Shown: positions 48,290 to 55,486 of the stretch, piece after piece
How positions within the stretch are numbered: the stretch's first letter is position 1
How the letters are laid out: every line of letters begins with the position of its first letter
From: Ruania alkalisoli
Lineage (GTDB): Bacteria; Actinomycetota; Actinomycetes; Actinomycetales; Beutenbergiaceae
Length of the DNA stretch: 64,000 nt
Assembly: GCF_014960965.1 (NCBI RefSeq)
Contig: NZ_CP063169.1
Span: forward strand, 343,581 to 407,580
Reading direction: 5' to 3'
Notes under the pieces: generated by a model
Database searches by the model: none
Seen by the model: the letters and a program-made list of their open reading frames with translations, nothing else
What the model was told of the DNA's origin: nothing
Translations under genes and position numbers: made by a program

Positions 48290-48416
48290 GCATCAAACTG
48301 CCCGCTGCCGAATCTCACGAGGGCGGCCTGGATGTCGATTCCGTGCCTGTCGACGACACTCATGCCGCGCTCGCGTAGTCCCCGCCCGGCAGTCGCATCT
48401 GCTCGGCGTCCGACGT

Positions 48417-48422
48417 TAGGTT
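48417..48422 (+). promoter_or_regulatory. -10 box of a possible leaderless promoter for the mutarotase-like gene
   Basis: TAGGTT lies seven bases before the ATG at 48430. A weak GAGG is in between, so leaderless or leadered translation are both possible. It suggests that the gene is expressed separately from the dehydrogenase gene 140 bases upstream. Confidence 0.35.
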
Positions 48423-48429
48423 GAGGCGT

Positions 48430-48762
48430 ATGACTATCGCCCTGCATTCACGCCTCAAGGACGGCCACGAAGAAGCCTACGAGCGCGATCACCAGCGGAT
48501 CCCGGACGATCTCGCGGCCGAGTTCGCACGGCTGGGCATCCACGAGTGGCGGATCTGGCGTAGCGGCCGGGACTTGTTCCACCTGGTGGAGTGTGACGAC
48601 TTCGAGGCGGCGATGATCGCCCTGGAGACCAGCCCGGCGAACGCGCGGTGGCAGGAATTCATCAACCAGCACCTGGAAGGGTTCGCAACCTTCACCGACG
48701 GCCCCGCCGGTACCGCGGTGCCGCAGGTGTGGACGCTGAGCGAGCAGGTCAGCACCAACTGA
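48430..48762 (+). CDS. L-rhamnose mutarotase-family protein
   Basis: 110 residues, the size of RhaM/YiiL proteins. The family pattern is clear: ALHSRLKDGHEEAYERDHQRIPDDLAAEF with the catalytic His/Tyr region, HEWRIWRSGRDLFHLVECDDF and a C-terminal Trp-rich end. Such dimeric ferredoxin-like enzymes interconvert anomers of 6-deoxy-hexoses (rhamnose or fucose). It is on the same strand as the catabolic operon, 140 bases after the dehydrogenase gene. A sugar released by LacZ or the GH63-like enzyme would be a plausible substrate. Confidence 0.8.
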   Translation: MTIALHSRLKDGHEEAYERDHQRIPDDLAAEFARLGIHEWRIWRSGRDLFHLVECDDFEAAMIALETSPANARWQEFINQHLEGFATFTDGPAGTAVPQVWTLSEQVSTN

Positions 48763-48842
48763 GCAGCGATCCCGACCTCGTCTCGTGCGGTCGCATGCCA
48801 CACTCAGGCTTCGACGGCACCTGGTAGACCGGAGGAGCGGGC

Positions 48843-50048
48843 GTGGAGATCGCGTTGGTCTCGTTGTTCTGGATCATGCTGGCGGCCGTCCTGGCCCCGG
48901 TGATCGCCTCGGCGATTCCCCGGCGTGCGGTTCCCGAGGTGGTGCTCCTCATCGGCGCCGGCATCGTGCTCGGGCCGCAGGTGCTGGATCTGGCAGGGAC
49001 TGCGCACGGGGTGGAGCTGGTCCGCGAGCTGGGCCTGGGGATGCTGTTCCTACTCGCCGGGTACGAGATCGAGACCGAGGAACTGACCAGCCACCGCGGG
49101 AAGCGGTCGGTGCTCGTGTGGGTGGTGTGCTTCGGGTTAGCCGTAGGCGTTGCCGGGGCCGCCGGTCTGTTCGCGGACTCGGCGGTGGCTGGATTCTCCG
49201 TCGCGATCGTGCTGTGCGCGACTGCGCTTGGCACCCTCATGCCGATCCTTCGTGAGAGTGGCCTCACCGGCACCCCGGTGGGGCGTGCCGTGATGAACCA
49301 CGGCACCATCGGGGAGGTCGGGCCAGTGCTCGCCATGGCGATCCTGCTCGGTGCACGCGGCACAGTCGCATCCCTCGGGGTGCTCGCGGTGTTCGTTGTG
49401 GCCGCGGTGCTGATCGGCAGGGTGCCGTTGCGAGCCCAGCGCGTCTCGTCGAAGGTTCTGCAGGTCATCCGGTACAAGTCCGAGAGCACCTCCCAGACCA
49501 CTGTCCGCGCGACCATGCTGCTGCTCGCGGCCCTGCTCGCCGTGGCCGCAGTACTGCAGCTGGACATCATCCTCGGGGCGTTTGCCGCCGGATTCATCCT
49601 GCGGCGGGTGCTGCCCAGTGGCGATGAGGCTCTGGAGCGCAAGTTGGAGGGCTTCGGGTACGGCTTCCTGATCCCGGTGTTCTTCGTGACCTCGGGGATG
49701 GCGATCGATCCGGGTGCGGTCGCGGGAGCGCCGGGCCTGCTCGCGATCCTGGTGGTCGCGTTGCTGCTGGTGCGCGGGCTGCCGGTGTTCCTCGGTGAGC
49801 GGTTCGTTGGTGCAGACCGCCTCGGTACTCGTGAGGCGGCCCAGGTGGGTCTCTACTCGGCGACGAGTCTGCCAATCATCGTGGCAGTCACCCAGGTGGC
49901 CGTCTCCGCTGAGGCCATGCCGGCTGACGTGGCGTCTTTACTCGTGGCGGCCGGGGCAGTGAGCGTGTTGGTGATGCCGTTGGTGGCCGGTGCGCTCGGC
50001 GGCTCAGAACAGGGCCAACACCTCGCTCCGGTCCACCGCCGCGAGTGA
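48843..50048 (+). CDS. Cation/proton antiporter (CPA2, KefB-like)
   Basis: 401 residues from a GTG with GGAGGAG upstream. About eleven to twelve hydrophobic segments are seen, with GYEIETEEL and the MNHGTIGEVGPVLAMAILL region (helix 5-6 with the acidic ion-binding residues) typical of Na+(K+)/H+ exchangers. There is no RCK/TrkA-N domain, so it is the transport module alone. The last 45 bases overlap the convergent hydrolase gene end. Confidence 0.85.
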   Translation: MEIALVSLFWIMLAAVLAPVIASAIPRRAVPEVVLLIGAGIVLGPQVLDLAGTAHGVELVRELGLGMLFLLAGYEIETEELTSHRGKRSVLVWVVCFGLAVGVAGAAGLFADSAVAGFSVAIVLCATALGTLMPILRESGLTGTPVGRAVMNHGTIGEVGPVLAMAILLGARGTVASLGVLAVFVVAAVLIGRVPLRAQRVSSKVLQVIRYKSESTSQTTVRATMLLLAALLAVAAVLQLDIILGAFAAGFILRRVLPSGDEALERKLEGFGYGFLIPVFFVTSGMAIDPGAVAGAPGLLAILVVALLLVRGLPVFLGERFVGADRLGTREAAQVGLYSATSLPIIVAVTQVAVSAEAMPADVASLLVAAGAVSVLVMPLVAGALGGSEQGQHLAPVHRRE

Positions 50049-51098
50049 GTCGTGCCGCCACCGCGGTCTCTGATCACGATCCACCAGCACAGCTCGCACC
50101 CCTTCGATGAAGTCCTGGGCGGGGGCGCCGTTCATGAAAGCCGTCCCGAGCCGGAGATCCTGCGCCAGGACGTCCGCCACGGTCGGGAGCTGGGCAGCAC
50201 GCCTGATCGCTGCCAGGGCCACGGCCACGGAGAACGGGCAGCGGGAACGCAAGGTGGCGGCGGCGCTCTGGGCCTCCGGCTCCTGCCGGGCGTCCAGGCG
50301 GGATTCGATCGTGGCCGCGTCCTCGCCCTCGAAACTGGCGTCGATCCACGGTCGCTGAGCAGCCAGGTCGCTATGAGGCTCTGGCCGTGACGGTCCGATC
50401 AGCACCGACAGCGGCGCACCCGTGGCCCAGTGCGCGCACAGGTCCTCCCAGGCGCCGGTCTCGATCATCGCGTCGGCCAGCCCGACGGCGATCGCGTCCG
50501 ATCCCGTGATGCTCACCCCGGTCAGGGCGAGGTAGGTGCCGAGCTCACCAGGGGCCCGCGACAGCGGGAAGAGCGCCCCGACGTCGGGGAAGAACCCGAT
50601 CCCCGTCTCCGGCATGGCCACTTGCGTGCGTGGCGTGACCAGGCGGAGCGAGGCATGCCCGGCGAGACCGATTCCCCCGCCCATCGTCACACCGTCCATG
50701 AACGCCACCACCGGGAGCTCGGCCTCGGCAATGAGTTGATCCAGCTTGTACTCGGCGCGCCAGAACTCCACCGCCCGATCGACGCCTGCTGCCCGCTCGG
50801 TGTCGCCGTACCGATGGCCGGCCAACAGCCCGTCGTGTATGGCGCGCACGTCACCCCCGGCGCACAGGCCGCGCTCCCCGGCACCATCCAGCGCGACAGC
50901 CTGCACGGATCCTTCCGCGGCCCAGCGGCGCAGCTGCGCCGTCATGGCCGTCACCATCTCGAGAGTGAGCGCGTTGATCGCTCGCGGCCGGTTCAACCGG
51001 ATCCGGCCCAGAGCGCCCTGCCGGGCGACCAGTACGTGCTCGCCTGCCGGGGCCCAGGTGAGGTCGCGCTCCGCGGGGCCGGCGTTGCTGGTGGCCAT
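50004..51098 (-). CDS. Enoyl-CoA hydratase/isomerase family, 3-hydroxyisobutyryl-CoA hydrolase-like
   Basis: 364 residues. The crotonase fold is shown by IRLNRPRAINALTLEM, GLCAGGDVRAIHDG (oxyanion loop) and MDGVTMGGGIGLAGHASLRLVTPRTQVAMPETGIGFFPDVGA, where the PETGIGFFPDVG motif is that of 3-hydroxyisobutyryl-CoA hydrolases. The enzyme frees 3-hydroxyisobutyrate during valine breakdown. The C-terminal HIBCH extension (SRCPFSVAVALAAIRRA) is present. Its 3' end overlaps the antiporter gene in opposite orientation. Confidence 0.87.
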   Translation of the reverse strand: MATSNAGPAERDLTWAPAGEHVLVARQGALGRIRLNRPRAINALTLEMVTAMTAQLRRWAAEGSVQAVALDGAGERGLCAGGDVRAIHDGLLAGHRYGDTERAAGVDRAVEFWRAEYKLDQLIAEAELPVVAFMDGVTMGGGIGLAGHASLRLVTPRTQVAMPETGIGFFPDVGALFPLSRAPGELGTYLALTGVSITGSDAIAVGLADAMIETGAWEDLCAHWATGAPLSVLIGPSRPEPHSDLAAQRPWIDASFEGEDAATIESRLDARQEPEAQSAAATLRSRCPFSVAVALAAIRRAAQLPTVADVLAQDLRLGTAFMNGAPAQDFIEGVRAVLVDRDQRPRWRHDSLAAVDRSEVLALF

Positions 51099-51117
51099 GG
51101 CGTGCTCCTTTCCCGCG

Positions 51118-51260
51118 CGGAATCCGACGTCGATCTGGCGGTTCGGATGGCCGCATCACCACCGTATCGACGTGTGAACTCCGGAGGGCCGGAAATTGCG
51201 CGTCAATCTGGCGGTTGCGCCGGGTTGGCTCAACGACCAGATCGACGTTGAATTTCGGAG
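51118..51260. repeat. Tandem pair of imperfect inverted repeats
   Basis: Unit A: arms 51119-51146 and 51154-51182; unit B: arms 51189-51221 and 51227-51258. Each left arm carries GTCGATCTGGCGGTT or a near copy (GTCAATCTGGCGGTT), and each right arm a complementary AC(C)..TATCGACGT or CAGATCGACGTTGAATTTCGG. The four arms are variants of one ~28-base sequence. The element fills most of the space between the hydrolase start and the SAM riboswitch. A related single arm is at 18357-18386. It looks like a chromosomal REP-type palindrome family. Confidence 0.65.
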
Positions 51261-51357
51261 GTTCCCCGCCTGTGAGGTCGGACCCGTATGGACTCGTGAT
51301 CTCAGTCGGTGATACGCGGTGGAGACGGAGAACGAGACCGGTAGCATCAAACGCACA

Positions 51358-51454
51358 CCATCCAGAGCGGCTGAGAGTCCTGGCTCGACGACGCCGCAGC
51401 AACCCCTCAACGGAAGCCTCCCGCGGGGAAGGGTGCTACAGCCAGGTTCGATGG
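51358..51454 (+). ncRNA. SAM riboswitch (S-box, SAM-I clan) of the metF-metE region
   Basis: The sequence shows the S-box pattern: CCATC (51358-51362) pairs with GATGG (51450-51454) as P1. AGAGCGGCTGAGAGTCC is followed by GACGCCGCAGCAACC, with GCGGC/GCCGC as P2. A GC-rich P3 covers ~51412-51428. Then comes AAGGGTGCTACAGCCAGG, the conserved GGTGCTA near P3/P4. It lies 70 bases before metF. SAM binding would lower expression of methyltetrahydrofolate and methionine synthesis. Which subclass (SAM-I or a SAM-I/IV variant) applies is not certain. Confidence 0.8.
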
Positions 51455-51524
51455 AGTTATCGATGCAGGCACAGTGTTTCCGTTCCGTGGCGCGCACGCC
51501 ATACCCGACCGGCGGTGACCGGAC

Positions 51525-52433
51525 ATGACCACCGCCACTCTTTACCGCAGCCCGCGGGCCACGCCCAGTGTCTCGTTCGAGCTCTACCCGCCGCGCACCC
51601 CGCGCGGGCGGGAGACGATCGGCCGCACCATCGGCGCGCTCGCCAGCCAGATCCCGGACTACTTCTCGATCACCTACGGTGCCTCGGGCTCCACCAGGAC
51701 CACGTCCCGGGAATTGATCTGCCGCGTTCTCGACGACACCCCGGTCACGCCGCTCGCGCACCTGACGTGTGTGGGGGCCAGTGCCGAGGACCTGTCCGAG
51801 TATGTCGCCACGCTGCTCGAAGCAGGGGTACGGGACTTCCTCGCGCTCCGGGGCGACCCGCCCGCTGGGGAGCCCGACTGGCAGCCGCACCCGCAGGGCC
51901 TGACGCGCGCCAGCGAGCTGGTCCACCTGCTGCGTCAGACCGCTCGCGAGCACCTCGGCGACGAGGGAGACGAGGTCAGCATCAGCGTGGCCACCTATCC
52001 GGGTGGCGCCTACGCCGACGACGGCACGCCCATGATCGCCCGGGACGACGTCGCGGCGCTGCTCGAGAAGCAGGCCGCGGGGGCGGACTTCGCGATCACC
52101 CAGCTCTTCTACGACGCGCGCCACTACGCCGAGCTGGTGCGCCAGGCCCGCGCCGCCGGGGTGCATATCCCGATCGTTCCCGGTGTGCTCCCGCTCACCG
52201 ACCCGAACCGGCTGCGCCGGATGGTCGAGCTGACCGGTGTGCCCGTGCCACCCGACCTGCTCGACCATCTGGACTCAGCCGCCGACAAGGACGAGGCCTA
52301 CCAGCGCGGTCTCGCCGCCAGTGTCCGTCTCGTGCACGAGGTCGTGGAGACCGGTGCGCCGGGCATCCACTTCTACACCTTCAACTCCTCGCGAGCAGTG
52401 CTCGACCTGCTACGCGAGTCCGGTCTGCGCTGA
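51525..52433 (+). CDS. metF: 5,10-methylenetetrahydrofolate reductase
   Basis: 302 residues, the size of bacterial MetF. TIM-barrel features: VSFELYPPRTPRGRE, with the catalytic Glu; YFSITYGASGSTRTTSRE; AHLTCVGASAED; DFLALRGDPPAG; and the FAD-binding GADFAITQLFYDARHYAELV and PIVPGVLPL. It makes 5-methyltetrahydrofolate for MetE, encoded next. Preceded by the SAM riboswitch, which fits methionine feedback. Confidence 0.93.
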   Translation: MTTATLYRSPRATPSVSFELYPPRTPRGRETIGRTIGALASQIPDYFSITYGASGSTRTTSRELICRVLDDTPVTPLAHLTCVGASAEDLSEYVATLLEAGVRDFLALRGDPPAGEPDWQPHPQGLTRASELVHLLRQTAREHLGDEGDEVSISVATYPGGAYADDGTPMIARDDVAALLEKQAAGADFAITQLFYDARHYAELVRQARAAGVHIPIVPGVLPLTDPNRLRRMVELTGVPVPPDLLDHLDSAADKDEAYQRGLAASVRLVHEVVETGAPGIHFYTFNSSRAVLDLLRESGLR

Positions 52434-52512
52434 GACAAACCCCCCTGACCGGTCGGCTCCACGGCTGATCGGTGATCCGTCACACCCATCACACCCCACC
52501 CACGCCCGGCGG

Positions 52513-52567
52513 CGAACGCTGGGTTGCTCGGCTTCCAAGCCTCGAATGCCGAGCAACTCAGCGTTCG
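52513..52567 (+). repeat. Hairpin repeat between metF and metE
   Basis: Twenty-base arms at 52513-52532 and 52548-52567 pair with one G-T-type mismatch, loop 15 bases. It is placed between the metF stop and the metE Shine-Dalgarno sequence, so it can act as a terminator or attenuator. The right arm shares 23 identical bases (52548-52570) with 54947-54969 after metE. Confidence 0.7.
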
Positions 52568-52599
52568 GCCCCCGGGATGCCAACCCCACCGGAGGATCC

Positions 52600-54894
52600 A
52601 TGTCCCAGCCCACCCACCCCACGTTCCCCGCCGCCACGATCCTCGGCTACCCCCGCATCGGCCCGCGCCGCGAGCTCAAGCGGGCGCTCGAGTCGTTCTG
52701 GTCCGGCACCACCACCGAGACCGACCTCGCCACCGCTGCCGCCGGGCTCCGGGAACGTACCCGCACCCACCTGACCGACCTCGGCCTCGACCCGCAGACC
52801 GCGGCGATCCCCTCCGACTTCAGCTACTACGACCAGGTGCTCAGCACCGCCGTCGCCGTCGGTGCCATCCCCGAGCGGTTCGGGATCGACGCCTCGGCCT
52901 CCATCAACCTCGCCGACTACTCCCGGCTCGCCCGCGGCGACGCCGAGACCGCGCCGCTCGAGCTGACCAAGTGGTTCGACACCAACTACCACTACCTGGT
53001 GCCGGAGATCGGCCCGGACACCCCACTGCAGTACGTGCCCGGCTCGGGGCCGGTGGCGGAGTTCGTCGAGGCCAAGGAGGCTGGTGTGCACACCCGGCCG
53101 GTCGTCGTCGGGCCGGTCACGTTGCTTGCCCTGGCGAAGGGCACCGATCCGCTCGCCCGGCTGGACGAGCTCGTGGCCGCCTTCCAGAAGCTGCTCGTCG
53201 AACTGGCTGAGACGGGCGCCACCTGGGTGCAGTTCGACGAACCCGCCCTGGTCAGCGACAACGGCACCATCCCCGCCGCGCAGCTGAACGACGCCGCCGA
53301 CCGCGCCTACCGCGCCCTCGCCGCCACCGCTGACCGCCCAGGCATCCTCGTCGCTGCACCCTACGGCGACCTCCGCGAACGCTTCGCCACCCTCGCCGGT
53401 ACCGGCGTGGAGGCGATCGCCCTCGATCTGGTCAAGGGTGAGATTCCCGACGACGGCGCCCTCGCCCAGGCGCGTGGCCTCACCCTGGTCGCGGGGTTGG
53501 TGGACGGTCACAACGTCTGGCGCACTGACCTTCACGCTGCCGCCGAGCGCTTGCAGCGGCTGCGCACCGCCCACGATGGTCCGGTCAGCGTGGCGACGTC
53601 TACGTCGCTGCTGCACGTGCCGCACACGGTGGCCGACGAGACCGACCTGCCCGAGCAGCTGCGTTCTTGGCTGGCGTTCGCCGACGAGAAGGTAGGCGAG
53701 GTGCTGGCCCTGACTGCCGGACCCGAGGCCGCGGCGGAGGCGTTCGCCGCCTCGCGTACTGTCCGCGCGGACCGTGCGAGTGCCCCGGGTGTGCGCCGCG
53801 AGGACGTCCGACGGCGTACCGGCGCCCTGACGGCGGCCGACACCGAGCGGGCGGACGCCTCCGCCCGGGCAGCAGCCCAGCAGGAGCGCCTGAATCTGCC
53901 GCCGTTGCCGACCACCACCATCGGGTCATTCCCGCAGACCTCCGACCTGCGCCGGGCCCGGGCCCAGCGCCGCAAGGGTGAGATCAGCGACGAGCAGTAC
54001 ACCGAGGTGATCCGCGGCGAGATCGCCCGGGTGATCGAGCTGCAGACCGAACTCGGCCTGGACGTGCTCGTGCACGGGGAGCCGGAGCGCAACGACATGG
54101 TGCAGTACTTCGCCGAGTTGCTCGACGGGTTCGCCGTCACGCAGCACGGGTGGGTGCAGTCCTATGGGTCGCGGTGCACCCGTCCGTCGATCCTGTGGGG
54201 AGATGTCTCCCGCCCGGCACCGATGACGGTGGAGTGGACCCGGTACGCGGCCTCGCTCACCGGCAAGCCCGTCAAGGGCATGCTCACTGGCCCTGTGACG
54301 ATCCTGGCGTGGTCATTCGTACGTGATGACCTTCCGCTCGGGGAGGTGGCCGACCAGGTGGCGCTCGCCCTGCGGGACGAGGTCGCGGACCTGGAGGGGG
54401 CCGGCATCGGCGTGATTCAGGTGGACGAACCGGCCCTGCGGGAGCTGCTGCCGCTGCGCGCCGAGCAGCACCAGGCCTACCTGGACTGGTCCGTGCGCTC
54501 GTTCCGGCTGGCGACCTCCGGTGCTGCCCCGCACACCCAGGTGCACACGCACCTGTGCTACTCCGAGTTCGGCGAGGTGATCGACGCGATCGACGGCCTC
54601 GGGGCCGATGTCACCTCGCTCGAAGCCGCACGCTCGGCGATGGAGGTCGTGCCCGAACTGGCGCAGGCCGGGTTCTCCCGCGGCATCGGCCCGGGTGTAT
54701 GGGACATTCACTCCCCGCGCGTACCGAGCACCGAGGAGATCGTCGACCTGCTGGGCCGTGCACTGGCCGCGGTGCCGGCGCAGCAGCTCTGGGTGAACCC
54801 GGACTGCGGCCTGAAGACCCGCGGGTATGACGAGACCACGGCGTCGCTGCGGAACCTGGTGGCGGCCACTGAGCGGGTGCGCGCCGCCCTGTAG
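52600..54894 (+). CDS. metE: Cobalamin-independent methionine synthase
   Basis: 764 residues, full length, ATG at 52600 with GGAGG. The double TIM barrel begins ILGYPRIGPRRELKRALESFWSG. The N-terminal half carries WFDTNYHYLVPE. The catalytic half has TTTIGSFPQTSDLRRAR and the zinc ligands His649 and Cys653 (HTHLCYSEF) and Cys736 (NPDCGLKTRGY). It transfers the methyl group of 5-methyltetrahydrofolate to homocysteine without B12. It follows metF and is probably under the same SAM riboswitch through read-through, but hairpins flank it on both sides. Confidence 0.95.
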   Translation: MSQPTHPTFPAATILGYPRIGPRRELKRALESFWSGTTTETDLATAAAGLRERTRTHLTDLGLDPQTAAIPSDFSYYDQVLSTAVAVGAIPERFGIDASASINLADYSRLARGDAETAPLELTKWFDTNYHYLVPEIGPDTPLQYVPGSGPVAEFVEAKEAGVHTRPVVVGPVTLLALAKGTDPLARLDELVAAFQKLLVELAETGATWVQFDEPALVSDNGTIPAAQLNDAADRAYRALAATADRPGILVAAPYGDLRERFATLAGTGVEAIALDLVKGEIPDDGALAQARGLTLVAGLVDGHNVWRTDLHAAAERLQRLRTAHDGPVSVATSTSLLHVPHTVADETDLPEQLRSWLAFADEKVGEVLALTAGPEAAAEAFAASRTVRADRASAPGVRREDVRRRTGALTAADTERADASARAAAQQERLNLPPLPTTTIGSFPQTSDLRRARAQRRKGEISDEQYTEVIRGEIARVIELQTELGLDVLVHGEPERNDMVQYFAELLDGFAVTQHGWVQSYGSRCTRPSILWGDVSRPAPMTVEWTRYAASLTGKPVKGMLTGPVTILAWSFVRDDLPLGEVADQVALALRDEVADLEGAGIGVIQVDEPALRELLPLRAEQHQAYLDWSVRSFRLATSGAAPHTQVHTHLCYSEFGEVIDAIDGLGADVTSLEAARSAMEVVPELAQAGFSRGIGPGVWDIHSPRVPSTEEIVDLLGRALAAVPAQQLWVNPDCGLKTRGYDETTASLRNLVAATERVRAAL

Positions 54895-54902
54895 CTGCGA
54901 TA

Positions 54903-54975
54903 CCCCACGGCCGAACGCTGACCTGTTCGGCGTTTCGTGCTCGAACGCCGAGCAACTCAGCGTTCGGCCGTGGGG
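54903..54975 (+). terminator. Long hairpin terminator after metE
   Basis: Arms of 32 bases (54903-54934 and 54944-54975) pair with three mismatches and a nine-base loop, eight bases after the metE stop. It belongs to the same repeat family as 52513-52567. Confidence 0.7.
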
Positions 54976-55030
54976 GTGGGTGAGTGTGGGGGAGGTGGGC
55001 CCTGGTGGGCGGGGCATGGCACCACGCCGC

Positions 55031-55036
55031 TAGGGT
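55031..55036 (+). promoter_or_regulatory. -10 box before the YtxH-like gene
   Basis: TAGGGT is placed about 33 bases before the ATG, giving a short leader with GGGAGG as ribosome-binding site. Confidence 0.45.
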
Positions 55037-55068
55037 GGTGCGCACACCGAACGCAGCTGGGAGGACGC

Positions 55069-55407
55069 ATGAACGGCAAGATCGCTTTCGTCATCGGCGC
55101 CGGTATCGGCTACGTACTCGGCACCCGTGCCGGCCGCGAGCAGTATGAGCGGATCAAGGGCGCCACCCAGTCCGTGTGGCAGAACCCGAAGGTGCAGGAG
55201 CAGGTCAGCGCTGCCGAGGAGCGCGTGGGCTCGGTGATGCGCGAGCAGGGTGCGCAGATGACTGACAAGGCCGCTCAGGTGGTCAAGGACCGGATCGCTG
55301 GATTCACCGGCAATGGCTCGGGTTCTGCAGCCAGCCCGGGGAGCACCCCTGCCGCCGGGGGCGCGACTCCCGGTTCGACGAACACCGAGGCGGACGACCG
55401 CGGCTGA
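55069..55407 (+). CDS. YtxH-like small membrane-associated protein
   Basis: 112 residues. KIAFVIGAGIGYVLGTRAGREQYERIK is the hydrophobic N-terminal segment plus charged motif of YtxH/YtxG-like proteins. A helical amphipathic stretch to ~80 (WQNPKVQEQVSAAEERVGSVM) and a Gly/Ser/Ala-rich tail follow. Such proteins are membrane-anchored general-stress proteins of unknown function. Own promoter and Shine-Dalgarno; single-gene unit. Confidence 0.75.
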   Translation: MNGKIAFVIGAGIGYVLGTRAGREQYERIKGATQSVWQNPKVQEQVSAAEERVGSVMREQGAQMTDKAAQVVKDRIAGFTGNGSGSAASPGSTPAAGGATPGSTNTEADDRG

Positions 55408-55486
55408 ATCGACGGTGCCGCCCACGGCTGGGCGCGACACCACAGCGGTCGCCTGCGCAGCCGGTTGAGACCAACCTCCCTCGCGC

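Noticed and set aside
48296-48400. Possible degenerate copy of the 51118-51260 repeat (GATGTCGATTCCG region)
   Set aside because: Similarity is too weak to separate from chance in this GC-rich DNA.
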